The notes under the pieces: model-generated | What the model saw: the letters and a program-made list of their open reading frames with translations, nothing else | What the model was told of the DNA's origin: nothing | The model's database searches: none | Position numbers and translations under genes: made by a program | Shown: in pieces, positions 20,320-29,631 of the stretch | Numbering within the stretch: the stretch's first letter is position 1 | Layout: each line of letters begins with the position of its first letter | From: Pseudomonas sp. GD03858 | Lineage (GTDB): Bacteria; Pseudomonadota; Gammaproteobacteria; Pseudomonadales; Pseudomonadaceae | NCBI RefSeq assembly: GCF_029840925.1 | Contig: NZ_JAOCDM010000006.1 | Span: forward strand, 1 to 64,000 | Direction: 5' to 3' | Length of the DNA stretch: 64,000 bases

Positions 20320-20970
20320 TCACAGGATTGACGCCCTGGACGATACAGGGGCGGGATGAAAGAACACTCGCTCCCGGATCGGTCCTACTGCAATTTCGCC
20401 GATCTCCTGATACCCCTGCCGCTCATAGAATGCCAGGTAGTGCGCATTGCCCGTATCGAGCACCACGCCCTCGGTGGCCGGATCATCGGCGCACCAGTCA
20501 TGCACCGCTTGCAGCAGTTGCTCGCCATGATGGCGCCCTTGGAACTGCGGGTGCACCCCCAGCAACGGCAGGACATGCACCGGTTCGGGCGGCAGGCAAC
20601 CGGCCAACGCAGCCTGGTAGTCCAGATAGCGGCGAGTACAGCGCAGGCCGGCCCCCAGCATCATGCGCAGGCGCCAGGCCCAGCTGTCGGTCACGCCCAG
20701 GCGCCGCTGCGGTGGCACGATCAAGGCGAGCCCGACCAGGCGATCCTCCAGCAGCAGGCCGATAGCCGGCAGTTGCAGGTAGAAATGCTGACGCACCCAT
20801 TCGCGCACCATCACCCGTAGGCGCCGCTCGTAGCCCGGGCGCTGGGCCTCGAACAACCAGGCGAAGGTGGGTTCGTGACGGTAGGCGTGATAAAGCAGCG
20901 ATCGCGCTTCACGGGCGTAGCCTTCATCAAGCACGCAGATTCTGGCCTGGGCGGCAGTGGCATCGGGCAT
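20320..20970 (-). CDS. GNAT-family N-acetyltransferase
   Basis: A 216-residue member of the GCN5-related acetyltransferases. The acetyl-CoA motif A region reads HVLPLLGVHPQFQGRHHGEQLLQAV (roughly 135-165), and motif B is LDTGNAHYLAFYERQGYQEIG. The start at 20970 has AGGAGG eight bases upstream and is preferred over the ATG at 21045. The acyl acceptor is not predictable. It lies immediately upstream of tamA on the same strand (44-bp gap), so it may share a transcript. Confidence 0.85.
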   Translation of the reverse strand: MPDATAAQARICVLDEGYAREARSLLYHAYRHEPTFAWLFEAQRPGYERRLRVMVREWVRQHFYLQLPAIGLLLEDRLVGLALIVPPQRRLGVTDSWAWRLRMMLGAGLRCTRRYLDYQAALAGCLPPEPVHVLPLLGVHPQFQGRHHGEQLLQAVHDWCADDPATEGVVLDTGNAHYLAFYERQGYQEIGEIAVGPIRERVFFHPAPVSSRASIL

Positions 20971-21131
20971 CGCGGCGGACCTCCTGGAAAATGCTGACAG
21001 TGCCTTGGAGGCGCCCCACTGCGCTTCGTTCACCTCCTCCAGCACGTTAGCAGCGCCCGCTGCATGGCGCCACGCTGGCCGTGAGTGACGATGTCGGCTA
21101 GCATCCGCAGTTTTACCAGGATCGTCTTTCC

Positions 21132-21944
21132 ATGAAGATCGTCTCGTTCAACATCAACGGCCTGCGCGCCCGCCCCCATCAACTGGCGGCCTTGATCGAC
21201 AAGCACCAGCCGGACGTGATCGGCCTGCAGGAAACCAAGGTCAGCGACGACCAGTTTCCGCTGGCCGACGTCGAGGCGCTCGGCTACCACGTGCACTATC
21301 ACGGCCAGAAAGGCCACTACGGCGTCGCCCTGCTGTCGCGCCAGAAACCCCTGTCGCTGGTCAAAGGTTTTGCCAGTGATGAGGAGGACGCCCAGCGCCG
21401 CTTCATCTGGGGCACCTTCGCCGACCACGACGGCACGCCGATCACCGTGATGAACGGTTACTTCCCCCAGGGCGAAAGCCGCGACCACCCCACCAAATTC
21501 CCGGCCAAGCAGCGCTTCTACGGCGATCTGCAGGCACTGCTCGAAGATCAGTTCCAGAATGCCCAGCCAGTCCTGGTGATGGGCGACATGAACATCTCGC
21601 CCCAGGACTGCGATATCGGCATCGGCGCGGACAACGCCAAGCGCTGGCTCAAGACCGGCAAGTGCAGCTTTCTGCCCGAGGAACGTGAGTGGATGGAACG
21701 ACTCAAAGGCTGGGGACTGGTCGACAGCTTCCGTCACCTGCACCCGGACGTGGCAGACCGATTCAGCTGGTTCGACTACCGCAGCCGCGGCTTCGAGGAC
21801 GAACCCAAGCGTGGCCTGCGTATCGACCTGATCATGGCTTCGCAGGGATTGCTGCCGCGGTTGAAGGCGGCGGGGGTCGATTATGAGTTGCGCGGCATGG
21901 AAAAACCGTCGGATCACGCACCGATCTGGCTCGAACTGAGCTGA
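21132..21944 (+). CDS. xthA: Exodeoxyribonuclease III
   Basis: A 270-residue AP endonuclease and 3'-5' exonuclease of the EEP family, acting in base-excision repair. Conserved blocks are [20 protein letters not shown] (metal-binding Glu), [35 protein letters not shown] and the terminal catalytic [10 protein letters not shown]. Length matches XthA. It is monocistronic and followed by a strong hairpin. Confidence 0.95.
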   Translation: MKIVSFNINGLRARPHQLAALIDKHQPDVIGLQETKVSDDQFPLADVEALGYHVHYHGQKGHYGVALLSRQKPLSLVKGFASDEEDAQRRFIWGTFADHDGTPITVMNGYFPQGESRDHPTKFPAKQRFYGDLQALLEDQFQNAQPVLVMGDMNISPQDCDIGIGADNAKRWLKTGKCSFLPEEREWMERLKGWGLVDSFRHLHPDVADRFSWFDYRSRGFEDEPKRGLRIDLIMASQGLLPRLKAAGVDYELRGMEKPSDHAPIWLELS

Positions 21945-21975
21945 GCCGGAGCGCGCCTTTGCACACGCCGACACG

Positions 21976-22010
21976 GGTGGCGCCTGCCCATCGAACGGGC
22001 AGGCGCCACC
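21976..22010. terminator. Perfect 14-bp hairpin downstream of xthA
   Basis: GGTGGCGCCTGCCC and GGGCAGGCGCCACC are perfect arms with a 7-base loop (ATCGAAC). It starts 31 bases after the xthA stop and unlike a classic terminator has no T-tract. It probably ends or stabilises the xthA transcript. Confidence 0.55.
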
Positions 22011-22122
22011 TGAGAGCGGCAATCCTGGCCCGCAACGGGCGCAAGGCTCGCGAACCCGCAGGCGTTGCATTTGCCCCCCTGCTGCCCCAAGCTCTGGCGT
22101 TCCCGCCGCCACGGACCGTGCG

Positions 22123-23178
22123 ATGCCCAGACGCCCCTTGATCCTGCTTGCCCTGCTGCTCCTGGTCCTGCTGCCAATCGCGCTCGGCTACCTGTGGCGC
22201 ACCCCGCAACCGGCAGCGCCCAGCCTGCCGCCGAATAGCTATGCCAAGGCGCTACGTCAGGCGCATGATGGCCTGCCAGGCGCCGCGCGCGTGTTGTATC
22301 AACAGTTGCAGCGCGATGACCTGACCCCGATCCGCCGCGCGGCGCTGTACGCCGAACTGCCTAACTACCCGTCTCCCCAAGCGTTGAAACTGGCCAGCCA
22401 GGACCTTGAACACGCCGACCCCATGGTCCGCCGTGCGGCCATCGCCAGCGTTCGTCGCCTGCTGTCGACTGCCCAGCGCAGCCTGGTGTTGGGGCCGCTG
22501 CTGGAAGACGACGAACAGAGCGTGCGTTTCGCTGCCGTGGATGCGCTGCTGGGACTCGACCCCGAAGCCATCGGCCTGTACTTCGGGCCACTGCAGGATG
22601 CCCTGGAACAGTACGAGCAAACCCTGGAGCAGCAACCAGACGATCCTACGGCACAGGTACACCTGGCCAGGCTGTACATGCATGAGCAGGCATTCGAGCC
22701 TGCGACCAGGGCGCTGCAGCGCAGCCTGGCGCTGGCGCCCGACAACCTGGAGGCCCTGGCCATCCAGGTGCGCCTGCTCGAACGCCAGGGTCAGCACGAT
22801 GCCTCCCGAGAAGTCCTCGCCAAAGCGCTGGCCCTGCGCCCCGACTCAGCGTTCCTGCAACATGAGCTGGGCGTGTGGCTGATTCGCCACGAACAGCAGG
22901 AATATGCCTTGCTCGCCCTCTCGCGAGCCGTAGAGCTGGAGCCAGACAACAGTGACTACCGCTATACCCTCGCGACCACCCTGCACCAGCTGGAACAGGT
23001 CGATGCCGCGCAGAAACAGCTGGAAGCCGTGCTCAGCCGCGAGCCGGCCAATCGTCGGGCGCGAGTGCTGCTCATCCAGTACTGGAAGGAAAGCGGCCAA
23101 TTGCAGAACGTGCAAGTGCTGCTGGCCGAACTGGAGCGACAGAACCCCGACGACCCTTTTCTCCAGCACGAGCTTTGA
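22123..23178 (+). CDS. TPR-repeat protein with an N-terminal membrane anchor
   Basis: A 351-residue protein. An N-terminal hydrophobic helix (PLILLALLLLVLLPIALGYLW, about 4-24) acts as anchor or uncleaved signal. A helical HEAT-like part follows (about 60-145, PMVRRAAIASVRRLL), then tetratricopeptide repeats from about 155 to the end (PDDPTAQVHLARLYMHEQAFEPA, PDNLEALAIQVRLLERQGQ, PDSAFLQHELGVWLIRHEQ, PDNSDYRYTLATTLHQLEQ). TPRs bind protein partners; these should be periplasmic. The N-terminal arrangement resembles the C-terminal part of multi-haem cytochrome proteins with TPRs, but no CxxCH haem site is present. Function unassigned. Confidence 0.8.
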   Translation: MPRRPLILLALLLLVLLPIALGYLWRTPQPAAPSLPPNSYAKALRQAHDGLPGAARVLYQQLQRDDLTPIRRAALYAELPNYPSPQALKLASQDLEHADPMVRRAAIASVRRLLSTAQRSLVLGPLLEDDEQSVRFAAVDALLGLDPEAIGLYFGPLQDALEQYEQTLEQQPDDPTAQVHLARLYMHEQAFEPATRALQRSLALAPDNLEALAIQVRLLERQGQHDASREVLAKALALRPDSAFLQHELGVWLIRHEQQEYALLALSRAVELEPDNSDYRYTLATTLHQLEQVDAAQKQLEAVLSREPANRRARVLLIQYWKESGQLQNVQVLLAELERQNPDDPFLQHEL

Positions 23179-23193
23179 GCCGGGCCGCGATCA

Positions 23194-25269
23194 TCAGGGC
23201 GGCAACATCCGCAGCACCTGCGCGACCAAGGCCTCCAGCGAGAAGGGCTTCAACAGCAGCGCGGTGTCAGGCTCGTCCAGCAGCATCTGTTCCACCGGGT
23301 CATCGGTAAAGCCGGTGATGAACAGGATTTTCTGCTCGGGCTTGATCAGACGCAACGCCCTGGCGACCTGACTGCCACTGAAACCACCCGGCAAGCCGAT
23401 ATCGGTGATCACCAGGTCGAAGGGCCCGCCATGACGGAACTGGCCCAGTGCACTGTTGGCATCGGGTACGTCGCACACCTCGAAGCCATGTTCAAGCAGC
23501 GCCTCCTTCATCACACCCCGCAGGTTGACCTCGTCGTCGACCAGCAACAATCTTTCACCCTTTGCCTGGCGCAGGTGCGAGCCTGAAAACTCAGGTTCCG
23601 GCAGACTGCCGGCATAACGCGGGAACATCAGCACCACCCGGGTGCCTATATCCTGCTTCGAGTCGATCCAGATCTGCCCGCCCGACTGCCGAACGAAGCC
23701 ATGCACCATCGGCAGCCCGAGCCCCGCTCCCTGCCCCGCCAGCTTGGTGGTGAAGAACGGCTCGAAGGCCCGTGCGACATCCTGCTGCGACATGCCATGT
23801 CCCCTGTCTTCAATCTGAATCACGACATAGTCGCCCGCCGGCAAGGCGGCCAGCGTATCGGTCGCCTCGACCAGCCGCTCGTTGGCAGTGCGGATCGATA
23901 CCTCCCCCTGGCCAAGGGAAGCATCGCGGGCATTGCTGCACAGATGCAGCAGCGCATTGCGCAACTGGTCGGGATCAAGCAGCACCGGCCAGGTTGCCGC
24001 GTCGAGCTGCCAGCACAAACGCATCTCGCTGCCCAGGGACTGCTGCAACAACGGCGCGACCTGCCGCATCAGTCGATTGATGTCCAACGGACGTGGCGAC
24101 AACGGCTGGCTGCGGGCGAAGGCCAGCAGGTTCTGGGTCAGGGCGATGGCCCGATGGGCGCATTCGCGCGCCATCTGCACGTAACTGTCCACCCGCTCCA
24201 TGCGTCCTTGGCCGAGACGTCGTTCCAGGAGCTCCAGGCTACTGCCGACGCCCGACAGCACGTTGTTCATCTCATGTGCCAAGCCGCCCGCGACCTTGAC
24301 CACCGTTTCCATGCGCAGGCTCTCGCGCATGGCCGCCTCGGCCCTGAGCTGGACGGCCCGGCGATCCTCGGTGATGTCCCGGGCAACCAGCATCGGCATC
24401 GACTGATCCGCCACGCCATGGCAGCGAAACCAGCGGTAATGGCCGTCGCGATGACGGATGCGCGCCTCGACGGGTGCCGCGGCTCGCCCTTGCAACAGTT
24501 CCATCAGCGCCAGCCGTGCCTCGGTGCGCTCGGCGGGGTGAAACAAGTCCGGCAGCGCCACCTCCGACTGCTGCTCGACGCGCCAGCCCAGCAAGCGCTG
24601 CCATGCAGGATTGGCCATGCGCAGGCGCAGTTCGGCATCAAGCATCAACATCACATCAGGCGACAACTGCCAAGTATGCTCAGGGTCGGCCAGGTAGCTC
24701 TGCAGACGCGCTTCGAACGTTTGGGCCAGCTCGCGCCATTCGCGGCTGGTCTCGACACTGGCGGTGGTCTCGATCAGCGTGTGCAAAAAACCGGCAACGA
24801 TGTCTTGATCATCGCGAATGGGTGAATAGCAAGCCGTGACCCACACGGTTTTCGCGGTGCCCGCCTGCTCGACTTGCAGCGGCGCATCCTCCTGCACGCA
24901 GCCCTGCCCTCTGAGCACGTTGAACACCGTGGTCCCGATGCTGTCCCAGACGCTTTCGCCCCAGAGATCGTAGAAACTCCCGCCCTGGTGTTCGCCGGTA
25001 TCATCGGCCAACGCCTGATAGGCGTCATTGTAGATGACCGTCATGTCCGGCCCCCAGACCAGGGCACACGGAAACGGCGACAGCAGCAGCATGTCCACGG
25101 CGATACGCAGGGCCGGTGGCCACTGCGTCAACGCCCCCAGCGATGTACGACTCCAGTCGAAGACCGCGATCGCTTCGTGGCGCCTGACGGCAATGGTCGT
25201 CGGGGGGGCCAGGTGAACGACCTGGATGCCTTCGGCCGCAGAGCCCCGCTCAGCGGCCAATGTCTTCAT
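23194..25269 (-). CDS. Soluble hybrid sensor histidine kinase (PAS-HisKA-HATPase-REC)
   Basis: A 691-residue cytoplasmic protein with no membrane segment. An N-terminal PAS-like region (about 30-165, WSRTSLGALTQWPPALRIAVDMLL...) is followed by a second PAS (about 195-310, MLDAELRLRMANPAWQRLLGW with a PAC-type WFRCHGVAD). The phospho-acceptor lies in GGLAHEMNNVLSGVG (His near 332), then ATPase motifs (CSNARDA, EDRGHGM, GAGLGLPMVHGFVRQSGG). The C-terminal receiver has DDE and phospho-acceptor Asp623 in LVITDIGLPGG. Its start lies 20 bp inside the upstream deaminase gene, so it is translationally coupled to it. The receiver is followed by no output domain. Confidence 0.9.
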   Translation of the reverse strand: MKTLAAERGSAAEGIQVVHLAPPTTIAVRRHEAIAVFDWSRTSLGALTQWPPALRIAVDMLLLSPFPCALVWGPDMTVIYNDAYQALADDTGEHQGGSFYDLWGESVWDSIGTTVFNVLRGQGCVQEDAPLQVEQAGTAKTVWVTACYSPIRDDQDIVAGFLHTLIETTASVETSREWRELAQTFEARLQSYLADPEHTWQLSPDVMLMLDAELRLRMANPAWQRLLGWRVEQQSEVALPDLFHPAERTEARLALMELLQGRAAAPVEARIRHRDGHYRWFRCHGVADQSMPMLVARDITEDRRAVQLRAEAAMRESLRMETVVKVAGGLAHEMNNVLSGVGSSLELLERRLGQGRMERVDSYVQMARECAHRAIALTQNLLAFARSQPLSPRPLDINRLMRQVAPLLQQSLGSEMRLCWQLDAATWPVLLDPDQLRNALLHLCSNARDASLGQGEVSIRTANERLVEATDTLAALPAGDYVVIQIEDRGHGMSQQDVARAFEPFFTTKLAGQGAGLGLPMVHGFVRQSGGQIWIDSKQDIGTRVVLMFPRYAGSLPEPEFSGSHLRQAKGERLLLVDDEVNLRGVMKEALLEHGFEVCDVPDANSALGQFRHGGPFDLVITDIGLPGGFSGSQVARALRLIKPEQKILFITGFTDDPVEQMLLDEPDTALLLKPFSLEALVAQVLRMLPP

Positions 25270-25699
25270 TCCACAACTGCGGATGATCCTTGATGAACTG
25301 CTTCATCAAGGCCTTGCAGGTTTCGTCGTGGCGCACATCCAACCTCACCCCTCGACTGCGCAACAACTGCTCTTCACCCATGAATGTCTGGTGCTCACCC
25401 ACCACCACATGCCTGATGCCATAGAGCAGGATCGCGCCGCTGCACATGGCGCAGGGGGACAAGGTGGTATAGAGGGTCGCCTCCTTGTAAACGCTGGCGG
25501 GCTGGCGCCCGGCGTTTTCCAGTGCGTCCATTTCACCATGGAGGATCGCGCTGCCGCGCTGCACCCGACGGTTGTGCCCGCGACCGATGATCTTGCCGTC
25601 GTGCACCAGTACCGAGCCGATCGGGATACCACCCTCCTCCAGCCCTTTACGCGCCTCGTCGATAGCCGCCTGCATGAAATCGGAGGTTGCCTGTTCCAT
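25250..25699 (-). CDS. Cytosine-deaminase-like nucleoside/base deaminase (Fcy1 type)
   Basis: A 149-residue zinc deaminase. HGEMDALENAGR provides zinc ligand His54 and catalytic Glu56, and SPCAMCSGAI provides Cys83 and Cys86. The ALENAGR and SPCAMCSGAI wording is closer to fungal cytosine deaminase (HGEISTLENCGR, SPCDMCTGAI) than to tRNA adenosine deaminase TadA. Cytosine to uracil deamination is the most likely reaction, but related enzymes act on other bases such as isocytosine-like compounds. AGGGGA precedes the ATG at 25699; the frame is open upstream but has no good start. The downstream kinase overlaps it by 20 bp. Confidence 0.85.
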   Translation of the reverse strand: MEQATSDFMQAAIDEARKGLEEGGIPIGSVLVHDGKIIGRGHNRRVQRGSAILHGEMDALENAGRQPASVYKEATLYTTLSPCAMCSGAILLYGIRHVVVGEHQTFMGEEQLLRSRGVRLDVRHDETCKALMKQFIKDHPQLWNEDIGR

Positions 25700-25845
25700 G
25701 GTGTCCCCTGCTGATGCGTTTCGTGAGCAGCAGACTAGCACATCCCTTTCAAGCGCATGGCGCCACAGCCACGCCCGGCTATGCTGATAAGGCTTCAAAG
25801 ATCGCTGGCCAAACGTTTTCCCATGGATTCGACGGGCATGCGCAG

Positions 25846-26532
25846 ATGAACAAGAAGATCCTGGTCGTGCTGACCAATACCGCCAAGTATCCTGATTTGA
25901 AACGAGCCACAGGGTTGTGGCTGGGTGAGGCCGTGCACTTCGTCGACAAGGTGCAGCAGGCCGGTTTCGCGGTCGACTACGTCAGCCCTGCGGGCGGCTA
26001 CGTGCCGATCGACCCGCACAGCCTGCAGATGGCGCCGGAGCTGGACTGGCAGTGGTACAACGACAAGACGTTCATGAACCGTCTTGGCGCCACCTCGAGC
26101 CCCGGCCAGGTCAAGGCCGAGCAGTACAGCGCCATCTACTACACCGGCGGCCACGGTGTGATGTGGGACTTCCCCGACAACCAGCCACTGCAGGAACTGG
26201 CGCGGCGCATCCACGAACGCGGCGGCGCGGTCGCGGCGGTATGCCATGGCGTGGCGGGGCTGCTCAACATCAAGCTCAGTGACAACAGCCTGCTGCTCAA
26301 GGGACGCAAGGTGACCGGCTTCTCAAACACCGAAGAAAAACTGGCCGAACTGGACAAAGTGGTGCCATTTTTGACCGAAAACGAGCTCGGCGCTCGGGGT
26401 GGCGAGTACAGCCTGGCCGAAGATCCCTGGGCATCCTTCGTCGTGGAGGACGGCAGCCTGATCACTGGCCAGAATCCAGCATCCACCGCCGGGGTGGCCG
26501 AGGCGGTCATTCGCTATTTACGCAACCGCTAG
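25846..26532 (+). CDS. DJ-1/PfpI family protein (type 1 glutamine amidotransferase-like)
   Basis: A 228-residue protein of the Hsp31-like branch. The nucleophile-elbow cysteine is Cys133 in AAVCHGVAGLL, preceded by the YYTGGHGVMWDFPDN block, and the conserved Glu near 28 (WLGEAVHF) should pair with it. Proteins of this class act as glyoxalase III, chaperones or deglycase-like enzymes on methylglyoxal damage; the exact role is not determined here. It is divergent from the deaminase-kinase pair and ends just before a REP palindrome. Confidence 0.88.
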   Translation: MNKKILVVLTNTAKYPDLKRATGLWLGEAVHFVDKVQQAGFAVDYVSPAGGYVPIDPHSLQMAPELDWQWYNDKTFMNRLGATSSPGQVKAEQYSAIYYTGGHGVMWDFPDNQPLQELARRIHERGGAVAAVCHGVAGLLNIKLSDNSLLLKGRKVTGFSNTEEKLAELDKVVPFLTENELGARGGEYSLAEDPWASFVVEDGSLITGQNPASTAGVAEAVIRYLRNR

Positions 26533-26544
26533 CCACCACAAAAG

Positions 26545-26600
26545 CATCGCGGGGTCAGCCCGCTCCCACATTCATGTGGGAGCGGGCTGACCCCGCGATG
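26545..26600. repeat. REP palindrome (variant)
   Basis: A perfect inverted repeat: CATCGCGGGGTCAGCCCGCT... and its complement around the short centre ATTCAT, between convergent DJ-1 and hppD genes. It is a variant of the ilvE-side REP family with GTCAGCC in place of CAAGCC. Confidence 0.9.
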
Positions 26601-26620
26601 GGTTTCGAGCCTGCAGCGGG

Positions 26621-27697
26621 TTATTCGGCGTTCAGCACGCCACGACGCACCTGATCGCGCTCGATGGACTCGAACAGAGCCTTGAAGTTGCCCTCGCCGA
26701 AGCCATCGTCCCCCTTGCGCTGAATAAACTCGAAGAACACCGGGCCCAGCAAGGTTTCCGAGAAGATCTGCAGCAACAGGCGCTTGTCGCCAGCCTCTGA
26801 AGCGCCGTCCAGCAGAATGCCGCGGGCTTGCAACTGGTCGACCGGCTCGCCGTGCCCTGGCAGACGCTCCTCGAGCATTTCGTAGTAGGTCTGCGGTGGC
26901 GCGGTCATGAAGCGCATGCCGAAGCCTTTGAGCGCATCCCAGGTCTTGAGCAGGTCGTCGGTGAGGAAGGCCACATGCTGGATGCCTTCGCCGTTGAATT
27001 GCATCAGGAACTCTTCGATCTGTCCCGCCCCTTTGGAGGACTCTTCGTTCAGCGGGATGCGGATCATGCCGTCCGGCGCGGTCATCGCCTTGGAGGTCAG
27101 GCCGGTGTACTCGCCCTTGATGTCGAAGTAACGGATTTCGCGGAAGTTGAACAGTTTCTCGTAGAAACCGGCCCAGTAGGCCATGCGTCCGCGATACACG
27201 TTATGGGTGAGGTGATCGATGATCTTCAGACCCGCGCCGACCGGATTGCGCTCGACGCCTTCGATGAACTTGAAGTCGATGTCATAGATCGAGCTGCCTT
27301 CCTCGTAGCGATCGATCAGGTACAACGGCGCGCCGCCAATGCCTTTGATCGCTGGCAGGCGCAGCTCCATCGGGCCAGTCTCGATCTCCACCGGCTGGGC
27401 GCCGAGCTCCAGCGCCCGGGCATAGGCTTCGTGGGCATTGCGCACGCGGAAGGCCATGCCGCAGACTGACGGGCCATGCTCGGCGGCAAAGTACGAGGCG
27501 ATGCTCTTGGGTTCGTTGTTCAGGATCAGGTTGATGCCGCCCTGGCGATACAGGTGCACATCCTTGGAGCGGTGGGTCGCGACCTTGGTGAAGCCGAGCA
27601 TCTGGAACACAGGTTCCAGCACGCCGGGCGCCGGCGAGGCGAGCTCGATGAATTCGAAGCCTTCCAGGCCCATCGGGTTGTCGAAGATATCTGCCAT
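26621..27697 (-). CDS. hppD: 4-hydroxyphenylpyruvate dioxygenase
   Basis: A 358-residue Fe(II) dioxygenase that converts 4-hydroxyphenylpyruvate to homogentisate in tyrosine and phenylalanine catabolism. Two vicinal-oxygen-chelate domains are present. Iron ligands lie in IIDHLTHNV (His162), [11 protein letters not shown] (His near 240) and [21 protein letters not shown] (Glu near 322). GAGGA precedes the ATG at 27697, giving [16 protein letters not shown] and the Pseudomonas length of 357-358; the open frame upstream is not used. No other homogentisate-pathway genes are in the window. Confidence 0.97.
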   Translation of the reverse strand: MADIFDNPMGLEGFEFIELASPAPGVLEPVFQMLGFTKVATHRSKDVHLYRQGGINLILNNEPKSIASYFAAEHGPSVCGMAFRVRNAHEAYARALELGAQPVEIETGPMELRLPAIKGIGGAPLYLIDRYEEGSSIYDIDFKFIEGVERNPVGAGLKIIDHLTHNVYRGRMAYWAGFYEKLFNFREIRYFDIKGEYTGLTSKAMTAPDGMIRIPLNEESSKGAGQIEEFLMQFNGEGIQHVAFLTDDLLKTWDALKGFGMRFMTAPPQTYYEMLEERLPGHGEPVDQLQARGILLDGASEAGDKRLLLQIFSETLLGPVFFEFIQRKGDDGFGEGNFKALFESIERDQVRRGVLNAE

Positions 27698-28009
27698 GTT
27701 CGTGTCCTCATCTGCAGCAAAAAAACGGTTGATTACCTGCTTTGGATGTCGAACAGCGGTGGTGGTGAGCAAGGGATACCGCGCACGCTGCGGGCAAGGA
27801 AGTCACCAATGATCAGCTTGAACCCATGGTATGTCATATGGACCCATTCTCGGCGGGCTGGATTCCCCGGGAGGCGGAGAACCTTATTGTTGTATTCGTA
27901 AATCGATTCTACAGTGCGTAAATTAGTTTGTCGCGCTTTAAGTTGGCGAGCGTCGCCGACAAGCGGCTATCCTCAGCAGGATCCCGCCACCGACAAGGTT
28001 CACCCGCGC
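27698..28009. other. Divergent promoter region between hppD and the EAL gene
   Basis: No gene is seen. The stretch is comparatively AT-rich around 27890-27935 (tattgttgtattcgtaaatc), where promoters for both directions could lie. TTGTCG...CGACAA with an inner GGCGA-gcg-TCGCC (27930-27960) forms a modest hairpin upstream of the EAL gene. Operators could not be identified. Confidence 0.35.
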
Positions 28010-29596
28010 ATGCCCCTGACCGCCAAGCACCGTGCCCGCTGGAGTTGGCGCACTCTGTTGCCCTGGGTGGTGGGCCTGCTGCCGCTGCTGTGCGGCATGG
28101 GCGTGATGCGCTGGCAGACCGAGCATGAACTGCAAGCCAGCAGCGAGGCGACCGCCCGCGATGTCGTGGGGCATATCGAAGAAATCCTCGACAGCCTCTC
28201 GGTCGTCACCCGCCACCTGCTGCCCAAGGCCGGACAACCCTGCCAGGATGTCCAGCTGGCCTTGCGCACCGAGGTGACCCGCAATGCGTTCGTGCGCTCG
28301 ACCAACCTCTTCACCAACGACAATCTCTATTGCACATCGCTGTTCGGTGATTTCGCAGAACCCGTGGATGCTCGCGACTACACCGATGGGCAGCTATGGC
28401 TGATGGATGGCAATTCGGTGACGCCGGGCAATGCCTTGCTGGCATACCGCATCAGCCAGGGCGACCGTGGCGCCATCAGCACGGTGGATGGCCGGCATCT
28501 GCTCACCGCCCTGCGCTTTATCGCCGACGACGATCAGCTGCAGGTGCAGGTGGGCGAGCACTGGATGGGCCAGGACGGGCTGGTGCGCAACGGCACGCCC
28601 CCGGTCGCGGCCAGCGCGGCGGTCACCGTATCCTCCACGCGCTACCCGTTCAGCGTGCATGGTGGCTACGGCCCGTCGAAGCCGGCACAGCTGATGCGCA
28701 CCCGCTACCCGGCGCTGCTGGGGCTGCTGCTGATCCTCGGCGCGATCGCCGCCATCGCCTGCCATTGGCAGATCCGCCGCGCCACCTCATCGCGCGCAGA
28801 GCTCAATCGCGCCCTGGAGGCCGGCGAGTTCCTGCCCTATTTCCAGCCGGTGGTGCGTAAAGGCGACTACCGCTGGGCTGGCGTCGAGGTGCTGATGCGC
28901 TGGCAACACCCCCGCGAGGGCCTGGTTCGCCCCGACCTGTTCATTCCCTACGCCGAGCACAGCGGGCAGATCGTCGCCATGACCCGCGCCCTGATGCTGA
29001 ACACCGCGCAGGCGCTGTCGCCGCACGCCACGCTGCTCGAGGATGGCTTCCACATCGGCATCAACATCACCGCCGACCATTGCCGCGACCTCGGCCTGCT
29101 CGACGATTGCCAGACTTTCCTCCAGCATTTCCCGCCCGGACGCGTGGTGCTCACCCTGGAGCTGACCGAGCGCAAGCTGATCGAACCCACGCCGGTCACC
29201 CTGGAGCTGTTCGAGAAACTGCACGAGATGGGCGTGATGATCGCCCTCGATGACTTCGGCACGGGCCAGTCCAGCCTCAACTACCTGCGCCAGTTCAACG
29301 TCGACTACCTGAAGATCGACCAGAGCTTCGTCGCCATGATTGGCGGCGACGCCTTGTCCCAGCACATCCTCGACACCATCATCGAACTCTCGGCCAAGCT
29401 GGACCTGGGCATCGTCGCCGAAGGCGTGGAAACCGAGGTCCAGCGCGACTACCTGGAGCGCCATGGCGTGGACTTCCAGCAAGGCTACCTGTTCGCCCGA
29501 CCGATGCCGGCCAGCGATCTGCTCCTGGCCTTGGCCGCGCGCCCCGGCAGTCTGCGGTTGCCGCAAGACAGCGCCCCTGAGATCATGCGCGGCTGA
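28010..29596 (+). CDS. CSS-domain cyclic-di-GMP phosphodiesterase (EAL)
   Basis: A 528-residue inner-membrane protein. Two membrane helices (about 14-32 and 235-255) flank a periplasmic CSS-type sensor with Cys in AGQPCQDVQLALR and YCTSLFGDF. In this family a periplasmic disulfide controls activity. The cytoplasmic EAL domain looks catalytically complete: Glu293 in VEVLMRW, N in INITADH, E in LELTERK, DDFGTGQSSLNYL, K in DYLKIDQSF and EGVETEVQ. It should hydrolyse c-di-GMP and affect motility or biofilm. The ATG at 28010 (MPLTAKHRARWSW) is chosen because it gives a short cytoplasmic N-terminus before the first helix. Confidence 0.9.
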   Translation: MPLTAKHRARWSWRTLLPWVVGLLPLLCGMGVMRWQTEHELQASSEATARDVVGHIEEILDSLSVVTRHLLPKAGQPCQDVQLALRTEVTRNAFVRSTNLFTNDNLYCTSLFGDFAEPVDARDYTDGQLWLMDGNSVTPGNALLAYRISQGDRGAISTVDGRHLLTALRFIADDDQLQVQVGEHWMGQDGLVRNGTPPVAASAAVTVSSTRYPFSVHGGYGPSKPAQLMRTRYPALLGLLLILGAIAAIACHWQIRRATSSRAELNRALEAGEFLPYFQPVVRKGDYRWAGVEVLMRWQHPREGLVRPDLFIPYAEHSGQIVAMTRALMLNTAQALSPHATLLEDGFHIGINITADHCRDLGLLDDCQTFLQHFPPGRVVLTLELTERKLIEPTPVTLELFEKLHEMGVMIALDDFGTGQSSLNYLRQFNVDYLKIDQSFVAMIGGDALSQHILDTIIELSAKLDLGIVAEGVETEVQRDYLERHGVDFQQGYLFARPMPASDLLLALAARPGSLRLPQDSAPEIMRG

Positions 29597-29631
29597 TCCA
29601 CCCGCTCACCTTTCCCGTTTCCGAGGCACTC

